DNA of 64,000 nucleotides from assembly GCA_016718345.1 (NCBI GenBank), contig JADKDN010000001.1, positions 257,001 to 321,000 of the forward strand. The letters are read 5' to 3'. Positions 44,408-53,734 of the stretch are shown one piece after another. The notes under the pieces are model-generated. The model was not told the origin of the DNA. It saw nothing but the letters and a program-made list of their open reading frames with translations, and did no database searches. Source of the stretch: Flavobacterium sp. Lineage in GTDB: Bacteria; Bacteroidota; Bacteroidia; Flavobacteriales; Flavobacteriaceae. A program made the position numbers and the translations under genes. Positions within the stretch are counted from its first letter, which is position 1; each line of letters starts with the position of its first letter.

Positions 44408-44451
44408 ACTTCATATTTTGCTCTCCAAAGCGGATTGTAGCAAGATGAAGT
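44408..44451 (+). ncRNA. Candidate structured leader before rplQ
   Basis: Three stacked stem segments: ACTTCAT (44408-44414) with ATGAAGT (44445-44451); TGCT (44419-44422) with AGCA (44439-44442); TCC (44424-44426) with GGA (44432-44434). Small internal loops lie between. It fills the rpoA-rplQ gap, starting 4 bases after the rpoA stop. It has no T-run, so it is not a terminator. An L17-responsive or processing element is possible. Confidence 0.5.
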
Positions 44452-44466
44452 TATAAAAAACACGTC

Positions 44467-44973
44467 ATGAGACACGGAAAGAAAAACAATCACTTAAGCA
44501 GACAGACGGGACATAGAAAAGCTATGTTAGCTAATATGGCTTGTTCTCTAATTGAGCACAAACGTATTAATACAACTGTTGCTAAAGCTAAAGCGCTTAA
44601 ACAATTTGTTGAGCCACTTATAACAAAATCAAAAGAGGATACTACTCACAATCGTCGTATCGTTTTCGCTTACTTACGAAGTAAATATGCAGTAACAGAT
44701 TTGTTCAGAGATGTTGCTGCTAAAGTAGGAGATCGTCCAGGTGGGTACACTCGTATAATCAAAGTTGGAAATCGTCTAGGAGATAATGCTGATATGGCAA
44801 TGATTGAGTTAGTAGATTTTAATGAGTTGTACAACGGAGGTAAAAAAGAAGAGAAAAAAGCTAAAAGCCGTCGTGGTGGAAAAGCTAAAAAGACTGAATC
44901 TACTGCACCTGTTGCAGAAGAGAAAGCTCCAGAAACTACTTCTGAAGAAACTACTGAAGAATCAGCTGAATAA
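44467..44973 (+). CDS. rplQ: Ribosomal protein bL17 with long acidic tail
   Basis: 168 residues against 127 in E. coli. The core [25 protein letters not shown] is canonical and ends near residue 125; the last 40 residues are first Lys-rich then Glu/Thr-rich ([18 protein letters not shown]). Such extensions are common in Bacteroidota L17. Last gene of the superoperon; a terminator follows. Confidence 0.97.
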   Translation: MRHGKKNNHLSRQTGHRKAMLANMACSLIEHKRINTTVAKAKALKQFVEPLITKSKEDTTHNRRIVFAYLRSKYAVTDLFRDVAAKVGDRPGGYTRIIKVGNRLGDNADMAMIELVDFNELYNGGKKEEKKAKSRRGGKAKKTESTAPVAEEKAPETTSEETTEESAE

Positions 44974-44995
44974 TGTATTCAACTTCACAAATATT

Positions 44996-45028
44996 AAAAG
45001 GATAAGCTTTATAGTTTATCCTTTTTTT
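44996..45028 (+). terminator. Terminator of the ribosomal superoperon
   Basis: Arms AAAAGGATAA (44996-45005) and TTATCCTTTT (45016-45025), 10-base loop, T-run to 45028. It lies 22 bases after the rplQ stop. Confidence 0.8.
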
Positions 45029-45075
45029 GTTTTAAATAAATCATTATTTACTTTTTAAAAATTTAATTAAACAGG

Positions 45076-45106
45076 TTTACTATTAAATTCGAATATCATA
45101 AATTTG
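45076..45106 (+). promoter_or_regulatory. Bacteroidota-type promoter of carA
   Basis: -33-like TTTA (45076-45079), 19-base spacer, -7 box TAAATTTG (45099-45106). The predicted start is about 18 bases ahead of the carA ATG. No pyrimidine riboswitch-like structure is evident. Confidence 0.65.
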
Positions 45107-45130
45107 CACAACAACTGCTAACTACAACTG

Positions 45131-46240
45131 ATGAAATACACAACAAGACCTCAAGCCGTTCTACTATTAGCTGACGGAACTATTTTTTACGGAAAATCAA
45201 TTGGAATATCTGGGACTACTTTTGGGGAGGTTTGCTTCAACACAGGGATGACAGGCTATCAAGAAATTTTTACCGACCCATCTTATTTCGGACAAATAAT
45301 GGTGGCAACTAATCCTCATATTGGAAATTACGGAGTAAATGCTGACGAAGTAGAATCTGAAAAAATCATGATTTCTGGTTTGGTTTGTAAAAACTTTAGT
45401 TTCAACCATTCTCGGCCAAATTCGGAGAGTAATCTTTACGATTATTTTGAAAAACAAAATCTAGTTTGTGTTTCAGATGTAGATACAAGAGCCTTGGTTT
45501 CTTACATAAGAGACAGTGGAGCACAGAATGCTGTAATTTCAACTGATGGAACTCCCATTGATGAACTAAAAAAGCAATTAGCGAATGTTCCAGACATGAA
45601 AGGTCTTGAGTTGGCGTCAAAAGTATCAACCTCAGAGCCTTATTTTTTTGGTGATGAAAATGCCACTTATAAGATTTCAGCATTAGATTTAGGAATCAAA
45701 AAGAATATTTTAAGAAATCTGGCTAAAAGAGGTTGTTTTGTGAAGGTTTTTCCATACGATTCAACATTTGATGAATTGAAAACATTCAATCCTGATGGCT
45801 ATTTTTTATCTAATGGACCTGGAGATCCAGAGCCATTAATTCAGGCTCAAGAAACTGCAAAGCAAATGATTGCCTCTGAAAAGCCAGTATTTGGTATTTG
45901 TTTAGGACATCAAATTATTGGTTTAGCGAATGGGATTTCCACATATAAAATGTTTAATGGTCATAGAGGAATTAACCACCCAGTTATGAATATAATAACG
46001 GGTAAAGGTGAAATAACTTCACAAAATCATGGTTTTGCAGTTAATAAAGAAGAGCTTGAAATAAACTCAAATTTCGAGATTACTCATCTTCATTTGAATG
46101 ACGAAACAGTTGCTGGTATGCGTATGAAAGGCAAAAAATGTTTTTCAGTGCAATATCATCCAGAGGCTAGCCCAGGCCCACACGATTCTAGTTATTTGTT
46201 TGATGAATTTGTTGAAAATATCAAATCCAGTTTAAGCTAA
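45131..46240 (+). CDS. carA: Carbamoyl-phosphate synthase small (glutaminase) chain
   Basis: 369 residues. N-terminal CPSase small domain (LADGTIFYGKSIG, CFNTGMTGYQEI) and a class I glutamine amidotransferase domain with nucleophile Cys in FGICLGHQ and His/Glu in QYHPEASPGP. It supplies ammonia to CarB for arginine and pyrimidine synthesis. carB is not adjacent; eno follows. Confidence 0.97.
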   Translation: MKYTTRPQAVLLLADGTIFYGKSIGISGTTFGEVCFNTGMTGYQEIFTDPSYFGQIMVATNPHIGNYGVNADEVESEKIMISGLVCKNFSFNHSRPNSESNLYDYFEKQNLVCVSDVDTRALVSYIRDSGAQNAVISTDGTPIDELKKQLANVPDMKGLELASKVSTSEPYFFGDENATYKISALDLGIKKNILRNLAKRGCFVKVFPYDSTFDELKTFNPDGYFLSNGPGDPEPLIQAQETAKQMIASEKPVFGICLGHQIIGLANGISTYKMFNGHRGINHPVMNIITGKGEITSQNHGFAVNKEELEINSNFEITHLHLNDETVAGMRMKGKKCFSVQYHPEASPGPHDSSYLFDEFVENIKSSLS

Positions 46241-46295
46241 AACGTTATCGTTAATAACATTCGATATTTTCATATTATCTTTATTTTATATAGAA

Positions 46296-46303
46296 TATCT
46301 TTG
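46296..46303 (+). promoter_or_regulatory. -7 promoter element of eno
   Basis: TATCTTTG at 46296-46303 fits the Bacteroidota -7 box. The -33 region (about 46273-46276, TATT) is a poor match. The start codon is 42 bases downstream of the box. Confidence 0.45.
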
Positions 46304-46342
46304 TAATACAAAAAATAAAGTACAAAATTTAAAAATAAATAA

Positions 46343-47638
<1,296 letters not shown>

Positions 47639-47662
47639 TCTTAGCAAGATTTTTATAAATTT

Positions 47663-47698
47663 ACCTGACAAGTTAGTATAGCCTGTCAGGTTTTTTTT
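47663..47698 (+). terminator. Terminator after eno
   Basis: Stem ACCTGACA (47663-47670) with TGTCAGGT (47684-47691), 13-base loop, T-run through 47698. Confidence 0.85.
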
Positions 47699-47744
47699 AA
47701 ACTCTTTTTTATATAATTATTAACGTATTCAGCTTAAAAATCAT

Positions 47745-47775
47745 TTTTTAATTCATTCTAAATTCCATAGATTTG
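47745..47775 (+). promoter_or_regulatory. Candidate promoter of gltA
   Basis: TTTT (47745-47748), 19-base spacer, -7 box TAGATTTG (47768-47775), 38 bases before the gltA ATG. The eno terminator just upstream makes a separate promoter necessary. Confidence 0.55.
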
Positions 47776-47813
47776 TTAAAATATTATTTCAATAGATAAA
47801 TTTCCATTTTATT

Positions 47814-49097
47814 ATGTCAAAAACAGCGACACTAGAAATTGAAGGTAAAAAGTATGAGTTTCCTATAATTGTAGGGACAGAGAACGAGATAGCTATCGAT
47901 ATAAACAAATTACGCGATTTAACATCGGTAATTACTATGGATCCTGGGTATAAAAATTCAGGTTCATGTCTTAGTGAAATAACTTTTCTAGATGGTGAAG
48001 AAGGAATTTTACGTTATAGAGGGTATTCAATAGAGGAATTGGCTGAAAAAGCTCATTTTCTTGAAGTGTCTTATCTTTTAATTTTTGGAGAGTTACCCAC
48101 TTCTGAACAGTTAAAACAGTATGAGACAGATATAAGGAAGTACACTTTGGTTAACGAAGAAATGAAAAATATCATTGATGGTTTTCCAAAAACGGCACAT
48201 CCCATGGGAGTTTTGTCTGCCCTGACAAGTGCTTTAACAGCTTTTAACCCTAAGGCGGTGAATCCAGATAATCCTAAAGAATTATATGAGTCTGTTTGTA
48301 AAATAATGGGTAAATTTTTGGTAATCGCTAGTTGGACCTATAGAAAAACGATGGGTTATCCTTTAAATTATTATGACAACACCAAAGGTTATGTGGAGAA
48401 CTTTATGAATTTGATGTTTCATTTACCTACAGAACCATACAAAGCCAATCCGATTGTAATTAATGCTTTAGATAAATTATTTATTCTTCATGCAGATCAC
48501 GAACAAAACTGTTCTACATCAACTGTGCGTATGGTGGGTTCTTCACATGCCGGATTATTTGCATCAATTTCAGCTGGAGTATCTGCACTTTGGGGCCCAT
48601 TGCATGGTGGAGCCAATCAAGCGGTTCTTGAAATGCTAGAAGAGATTCATGCTAATGGCGGCGATACTGATATATACATGGCTAAAGCCAAAGATAAAAA
48701 TGATCCGTTCCGTTTGATGGGATTTGGGCATAGAGTTTACAAAAACTTTGATCCTAGAGCTAAAATAATCAAAAAAGCCGCAGATGAAGTTTTAGGAACT
48801 TTAGGCGTTGAAGATCCAATTTTAGAAATTGCGAAAAAACTAGAAGCAGCAGCTTTGGTCGATGACTATTTTGTATCTAGAAAATTATATCCAACCGTTG
48901 ATTTTTATTCAGGGATTATATACAGAGCTTTAGGAATTCCTACAGATATGTTTACGGTAATGTTCGCAATAGGACGCTTACCAGGTTGGATAGCTCAATG
49001 GAAAGAAATGCGAATTAATAAAGAGCCAATAGGAAGACCAAGGCAAATATATACAGGTCATCCATTAAGAGATTTTGTTCCAGTAGAGAAAAGATAA
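47814..49097 (+). CDS. gltA: Citrate synthase (type II)
   Basis: 427 residues. Catalytic motifs HADHEQNCSTSTVRMVGSSH, WGPLHGGANQAVLEML and FGHRVYKNFDPRAKI carry the two histidines; the aspartate lies in KLYPTVDFYSG. The length and N-terminal beta domain (TATLEIEGKKYEFPI) match the allosteric hexameric form. Confidence 0.97.
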   Translation: MSKTATLEIEGKKYEFPIIVGTENEIAIDINKLRDLTSVITMDPGYKNSGSCLSEITFLDGEEGILRYRGYSIEELAEKAHFLEVSYLLIFGELPTSEQLKQYETDIRKYTLVNEEMKNIIDGFPKTAHPMGVLSALTSALTAFNPKAVNPDNPKELYESVCKIMGKFLVIASWTYRKTMGYPLNYYDNTKGYVENFMNLMFHLPTEPYKANPIVINALDKLFILHADHEQNCSTSTVRMVGSSHAGLFASISAGVSALWGPLHGGANQAVLEMLEEIHANGGDTDIYMAKAKDKNDPFRLMGFGHRVYKNFDPRAKIIKKAADEVLGTLGVEDPILEIAKKLEAAALVDDYFVSRKLYPTVDFYSGIIYRALGIPTDMFTVMFAIGRLPGWIAQWKEMRINKEPIGRPRQIYTGHPLRDFVPVEKR

Positions 49098-49112
49098 TTA
49101 ATCATAAATCTT

Positions 49113-49142
49113 AAAAAGCTTCTTCTAATCGAGAAGCTTTTT
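49113..49142 (+). terminator. Terminator after gltA
   Basis: Arms AAAAAGCTTCT (49113-49123) and AGAAGCTTTTT (49132-49142) with an 8-base loop. It is immediately followed by a TATCTTTG -7-like box (49143-49150), so a terminator and the next gene's promoter abut. Confidence 0.85.
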
Positions 49143-49163
49143 TATCTTTGGCAAAATCTTTTT

Positions 49164-50078
49164 ATGCTAAATATTCATATCCAAAATGAGACATCAAGAT
49201 TAAGAGCTGTAATTCTTGGCACTGCACTTAGTAACGGGCCAACTCCCAGCGCAGATGAAGCTTATGATCCAAAATCATTAGAACATATACTTGCAGGAAC
49301 CTATCCTACAGAATCAAATATGATTGAGGAAATGGATGCTTTTGAAAAGGTTTTCAAAAAATATGATGTGACAGTTTATCGTCCAGAAATTATTGAAAAT
49401 TACAATCAAATTTTTACCAGAGACATAGGGTTTGTTATTGATGATTTTTTCTTTAAATCGAATATACTGCCTGATCGTGAGAGAGAATTGGATGCTATTC
49501 AATATATCATTGACCAAATTGACCCTACAAAAGTACTAAGACCACCAGAAGAAGTTCATATAGAAGGGGGTGATGTGATGCTTTGGAATAACTATATATT
49601 CATTGGAACCTACAAAGGAAGTGATTATAAAGATTATATTACTGCGAGAACTAACATTCAGGGAGTCAATTATATTCGAGAATTATTTCCTAATAAAATT
49701 GTCAAAGATTTTGATTTAGTAAAATCTAAAATTGAAGCAAGAGATAATGCATTACACTTGGATTGCTGTTTTCAGCCTGTTGGCAATGATAAAGCAATTA
49801 TATATAAAAATGGTTTTCGTGAAGAAGCGGATTATTTATTTTTGGTGAAGCTTTTTGGAAAAGAAAATCTATTTCATATAACACGAGATGAGATGTATTA
49901 TATGAACTCAAATGTTTTTTCAATTGCACCAAATGTTGTGGTTTCTGAAAGAAATTTTACTCGATTAAACAATTGGCTTCGAAAAAACGGTTTTATAGTT
50001 GAAGAAATACCCTATGCTGAAATTGCAAAACAAGAGGGGCTTTTAAGATGCTCCACTTTACCATTAATAAGAGATTAA
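49164..50078 (+). CDS. DDAH/arginine deiminase-like amidinotransferase-fold hydrolase
   Basis: 304 residues. The guanidine-modifying catalytic set is complete: Glu134 and Asp137 in HIEGGDVM, His198 in ALHLDCCF, and nucleophile Cys296 in RCSTLPLIRD. It should hydrolyse a guanidine substrate such as dimethylarginine or arginine to citrulline; the substrate cannot be told from sequence alone. The TATCTTTG box 13 bases upstream implies a very short leader. ctlX follows after 15 bases. Confidence 0.85.
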   Translation: MLNIHIQNETSRLRAVILGTALSNGPTPSADEAYDPKSLEHILAGTYPTESNMIEEMDAFEKVFKKYDVTVYRPEIIENYNQIFTRDIGFVIDDFFFKSNILPDRERELDAIQYIIDQIDPTKVLRPPEEVHIEGGDVMLWNNYIFIGTYKGSDYKDYITARTNIQGVNYIRELFPNKIVKDFDLVKSKIEARDNALHLDCCFQPVGNDKAIIYKNGFREEADYLFLVKLFGKENLFHITRDEMYYMNSNVFSIAPNVVVSERNFTRLNNWLRKNGFIVEEIPYAEIAKQEGLLRCSTLPLIRD

Positions 50079-50093
50079 AAATAAAATTCTGAT

Positions 50094-51029
50094 ATGAAAC
50101 AAACTACAAATTCTATATTGATGATTCGTCCGGTTGCTTTCCGAATGAATGAACAGACAGCAGTAAATAATTATTATCAAAAAGTAATAGAAAATTTGTT
50201 GCCTGCTACTGTAAATGCAAAGGCACAAGAGGAATTTGATGTTTTTGTTTCCAAATTAAGAAAAGTTGGTGTTCATGTTATTGTTGTAGACGATACATTA
50301 GAGCCTAGTACTCCCGACAGTATTTTCCCTAACAATTGGATTTCTTTTCATGAAAATGGAGATGTTACACTGTATCCTATGTTTGCAGAGAATCGCAGAT
50401 TGGAGCGTCGTGAAGATATACTAGATATTCTTGAAGATGAGGGATTTGTAATTAACGAAATTATGGATTACACCTCAGCTGAAGAAGATGGTTTTTTCCT
50501 AGAAGGAACAGGAAGTATTGTTTTGGATAGAGAGAATGGCAAAGCCTATTGTGCTCTTTCCCCTAGAGCTGATGAAGAGTTATTTATAGAGTTTTGCGAA
50601 GATTTTGAATATAATCCTATCCTATTTGAGGCATTTCAAACTGTTGGAACAGAACGCAAATTAATTTATCATACTAATGTAATGATGAGCGTTGGCGAGA
50701 CTTTTGCCATAATCTGTGCTGAAAGTATTGATAATAAAAAAGAGCGTAAAATAGTTTTAGACAGTCTTCGCGGTGACGAAAAAGAAATTATACTTATAAC
50801 AGAAGAGCAGGTTAATAACTTTGCTGGGAATATGCTTGAAGTTAAAGGATTTGACGATAAACGATACCTTGTTATGAGTACTTCGGCATACAACAGCTTA
50901 ACCAAGAAGCAAATTGCTCAGATTGAAGAGCATGTAACCATTTTAAGTTCCAGTTTAGACACCATTGAAGCCTGTGGTGGAGGAAGTGCAAGATGCATGA
51001 TGGCTGAAATTTTTCTTCCAAAAAAGTAG
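50094..51029 (+). CDS. ctlX: CtlX-like citrulline/arginine-utilisation hydrolase (amidinotransferase fold)
   Basis: 311 residues. SIFPNNWISFHENGDVTLYPM is the family hallmark; catalytic Glu137 in FLEGTGS, His193 in IYHTNVMM and Cys301 in GGSARCMMAEIF. It shares fold and catalytic plan with the preceding gene but little sequence, so this is a tandem of two different guanidine-hydrolase families, not a recent duplication. Cytoplasmic. Confidence 0.88.
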   Translation: MKQTTNSILMIRPVAFRMNEQTAVNNYYQKVIENLLPATVNAKAQEEFDVFVSKLRKVGVHVIVVDDTLEPSTPDSIFPNNWISFHENGDVTLYPMFAENRRLERREDILDILEDEGFVINEIMDYTSAEEDGFFLEGTGSIVLDRENGKAYCALSPRADEELFIEFCEDFEYNPILFEAFQTVGTERKLIYHTNVMMSVGETFAIICAESIDNKKERKIVLDSLRGDEKEIILITEEQVNNFAGNMLEVKGFDDKRYLVMSTSAYNSLTKKQIAQIEEHVTILSSSLDTIEACGGGSARCMMAEIFLPKK

Positions 51030-51041
51030 AACTAAATTTAT

Positions 51042-51407
51042 ATGAAAAATAAGAAAACACTAGTATTAGGAGCTTCTATTCAACCCGATAAATATTCCTA
51101 TAAAGCCATTTCTATGCTTGCAGAAAGGGGACATTCCGTTTTAGCAATAGGACAAAAAGCAGGTGAAGTTGCTAGAATAAAAATCCATACTAAAGCGATT
51201 CCTTTAAAAAACATTGATACAGTTACCTTATATTTGAATCCAGTTCGTCAGCGAGATTATTACAACTATATCATTGATTCAAAACCAAAACGTGTCGTTT
51301 TTAATCCTGGAACAGAAAATCCAGAGTTTTATCAGTTATTACAGTTGAATGCTATTAAATTTGAAGTAGCTTGCACACTCGTTTTATTGGCTACCAATCA
51401 ATATTAA
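51042..51407 (+). CDS. CoA-binding domain protein (YccU-like)
   Basis: 121 residues, single Rossmann-type CoA-binding domain: KTLVLGASIQPDKYSYKAISML, then PKRVVFNPGTENPEF. Biochemical role unknown. It lies 12 bases after ctlX, probably in one transcript, and its stop overlaps the stop of the convergent symporter gene by 3 bases. Confidence 0.85.
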   Translation: MKNKKTLVLGASIQPDKYSYKAISMLAERGHSVLAIGQKAGEVARIKIHTKAIPLKNIDTVTLYLNPVRQRDYYNYIIDSKPKRVVFNPGTENPEFYQLLQLNAIKFEVACTLVLLATNQY

Positions 51408-52906
51408 AAATTAGTTTCTGAAGTTGCAGGTTTGCTAATGAGAAGTAAGCCAATAAAAGTGATCAATCCATTCACGATAATCAATTCATTGTCAAAAACA
51501 TAATCTCCGAAAAGAATTGCTGAATTTTTACTTATAAAAAAGCAAATGGCTGGTGAAATAACGCAAATTAGCGGGACCAGTTTATCATGAACCGTTTTTG
51601 ATTTCATAAATAATCCAAAAGTATACAAACCAAGAAGAGGTCCGTAGGTATAGGATGCAATTTTAAATATCATACTCACTACTGAGGCATCATTGATTGC
51701 ATTGAAAATGATAATAACGAGAAACATTAAAAGAGAAAATCCAATGTGAACAAAATGTCTTGTTCTAACGATATTGGGTTTGTTTTGATTTTCGGTTTTA
51801 TCCATTCCAAGGAAATCTACACAAAAAGAAGTGGTTAAAGCAGTTAATGCAGAATCAGTAGTGGCAAATGTAGCTGCTGTTAAACCTAATAGAAATACAA
51901 TTGATGGGACTATACTAAGATGATGGAATGCGATTTCAGGAAAAAGCAAGTCAGTTCTTGGGTTTCCGGTGATTAAATCTGTTGGAACCGATATGTTATT
52001 TTTAGTAGCATATATGTATAGTAATGCGCCCACGCTCAAGAAGAAGATATTTATGATTACAAATATTCCTGTAAATGTGAACATATTTTTTTGAGCTTCA
52101 CCAATGTTGGAGCAGCTCAAATTCTTTTGCATTAAATCTTGGTCTAAACCAACCATGGCAATAGTTACAAATATTCCTCCTAAAATTTGTTTCCAGAAAA
52201 AAGTTCCCTTCATGTAGTCTTCAAAGAAAAAAACTTTGGAATAATTACTGTTTTTTACTTGTTCAAAAGCTTCTAAAACATTTAAATTCAAGCTTCTACA
52301 AATAAAGAAAATGGTTAAAAAAACGGAAGAAACTAGAAAAAGCGTTTGTAAGGTGTCAGTGATGATTATAGTTTTCAATCCTCCGCGATAGGTGTAGGCA
52401 AATATGAGCATCAACGAGATTAATACAGTTGCAGCAAATGGTATAGAATAATAGTCAAAAACATAACGTTGCAAAACAATTACTACAAGATATAGTCTAA
52501 ATGAGGAGCCAATAGTTCTACTTATTAAAAAAATAGTTGCTGCTGTTTTATAACTAACCGTTCCAAGTCGTTTTTCAATATAGCCATATATTGAAGTAAG
52601 ATTCATTCTGTAGTATAAAGGGAGCAATACTTTAGCAACTACAATAAATCCGATAGCATTACCTAAAACAAACTGAAAATATTTGAATTGAAAATCGGGA
52701 TTTCCCACTTCACCCGGAACAGAAATAAAAGTTACTCCAGAAAGTGCTGTTCCAATCATTCCAAAAGCAACCAAATACCATTTTGAGTTTTTATTGGCTT
52801 TAAAAAAAGCGTCATTACCACTATTTTTATTACTTACCAGATGCGAAATCAGAAACAATATTCCAAAGTAGATTACAATCAGAGTCAAGATGGTAAATGC
52901 AGTCAT
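51404..52906 (-). CDS. Sodium:solute symporter (SSS family)
   Basis: 500 residues from the ATG at 52906 (MTAFTILTLIVIYFGILFL), about 13 membrane helices. The GMIGTALSGVTFISVPGEVG segment and the TYRGGLKTIIITDTLQ and TAATFATTDSALTALTTSF motifs (Na+ site) are typical. The 26 residues upstream in frame are excluded because the family starts at this helix. Substrate unknown; flavobacterial members are often annotated only as symporters. Confidence 0.9.
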   Translation of the reverse strand: MTAFTILTLIVIYFGILFLISHLVSNKNSGNDAFFKANKNSKWYLVAFGMIGTALSGVTFISVPGEVGNPDFQFKYFQFVLGNAIGFIVVAKVLLPLYYRMNLTSIYGYIEKRLGTVSYKTAATIFLISRTIGSSFRLYLVVIVLQRYVFDYYSIPFAATVLISLMLIFAYTYRGGLKTIIITDTLQTLFLVSSVFLTIFFICRSLNLNVLEAFEQVKNSNYSKVFFFEDYMKGTFFWKQILGGIFVTIAMVGLDQDLMQKNLSCSNIGEAQKNMFTFTGIFVIINIFFLSVGALLYIYATKNNISVPTDLITGNPRTDLLFPEIAFHHLSIVPSIVFLLGLTAATFATTDSALTALTTSFCVDFLGMDKTENQNKPNIVRTRHFVHIGFSLLMFLVIIIFNAINDASVVSMIFKIASYTYGPLLGLYTFGLFMKSKTVHDKLVPLICVISPAICFFISKNSAILFGDYVFDNELIIVNGLITFIGLLLISKPATSETNF

Positions 52907-53016
52907 TTTTATAGTTTTTATTGGTAGCCAAAATACAAAAAAATGAATAAGAATAGTATTTAAATTTATTATTGTAACAAACACAATTAAGTTTTTTGTT
53001 AAATGAAATATTATGA

Positions 53017-53046
53017 TTTGAAACTGTTTTTTTGTAGCTATATTTG
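53017..53046 (+). promoter_or_regulatory. Candidate Bacteroidota promoter upstream of the VanZ-like gene
   Basis: TTTG (53017-53020), 18-base spacer, TATATTTG (53039-53046). It would leave a leader of about 128 bases before the TTG start at 53181. I see nothing else in 52907-53180. Confidence 0.5.
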
Positions 53047-53180
53047 CAATTATTGTTGATGATAATGTTAACTTAATTGTGAGTTAGCATTGCGAAGCTG
53101 TGGAGTATTGTTATTGTAAATTGTCTTAAATTTATTTCAATAAAATCATAATTGCAGATGATTTTTTTTAAAATATTGGT

Positions 53181-53525
53181 TTGAGAAAATTCTTTATAGT
53201 TTTAGCTCTAATTACAACTCTTTTAGTCTCTCTTTGGTCAGATTTTTACCCAGAAAGACAAATTAACAGAGCCTACAGTTTGCCATTAGACGTGCTGTTT
53301 TATTTTGGGTATTATTTTTTTCTTTCTATTTTACTACGTTATGTAAAATTTATTCCCTTAAAATTGATACTCTTTTTGTGATATTTTTTCACTTCAACTC
53401 TCTTAGAAATTTTACAAATATGGGTTTCAAAAAGATATGTATCTCCTTTAGATGTGTTTAGTAATGCATTTGGTATTGCTTTAGAATTATTTTTTTATAA
53501 GGCGTCTGGGGTAAATTTGAAATAG
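53181..53525 (+). pseudogene. VanZ-like membrane protein with in-frame TGA
   Basis: Starts TTG (RKFFIVLALITTLLVSLWSDFYPE), four membrane helices expected. A TGA at 53379-53381 interrupts after 66 residues, but the same frame continues YFFTSTLLEILQIWVSKRYVS then PLDVFSNAFGIALELFFYK to TAG at 53523-53525. LEILQ..V..R..S..D...N..G is the VanZ signature, so the gene is one unit of 114 codons with a nonsense codon. Error or recent inactivation; I favour error. Confidence 0.75.
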
Positions 53526-53734
53526 AATGTAAAACTTAGGAAAAAAAATAATCTAAGGCAGAAAAGATAAGGCGTAAAACATAATGAGTAATTAGTTCTA
53601 ACAAATTTTAAACTTAATTTGTCATTTAATATTTAATTAAGTTTTATAGCGCTAATTATTTTTTAAGTTACAAAGTAAGCAATTCCTATGGCAATAAAAT
53701 ATTTAATCTTAACGAGAGAAAAATACAGTAAATT

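Noticed and set aside
53379..53381. Selenocysteine or other recoding at the VanZ TGA
   Set aside because: No hairpin resembling a SECIS element follows, and VanZ-like proteins have no redox Cys/Sec at this place.
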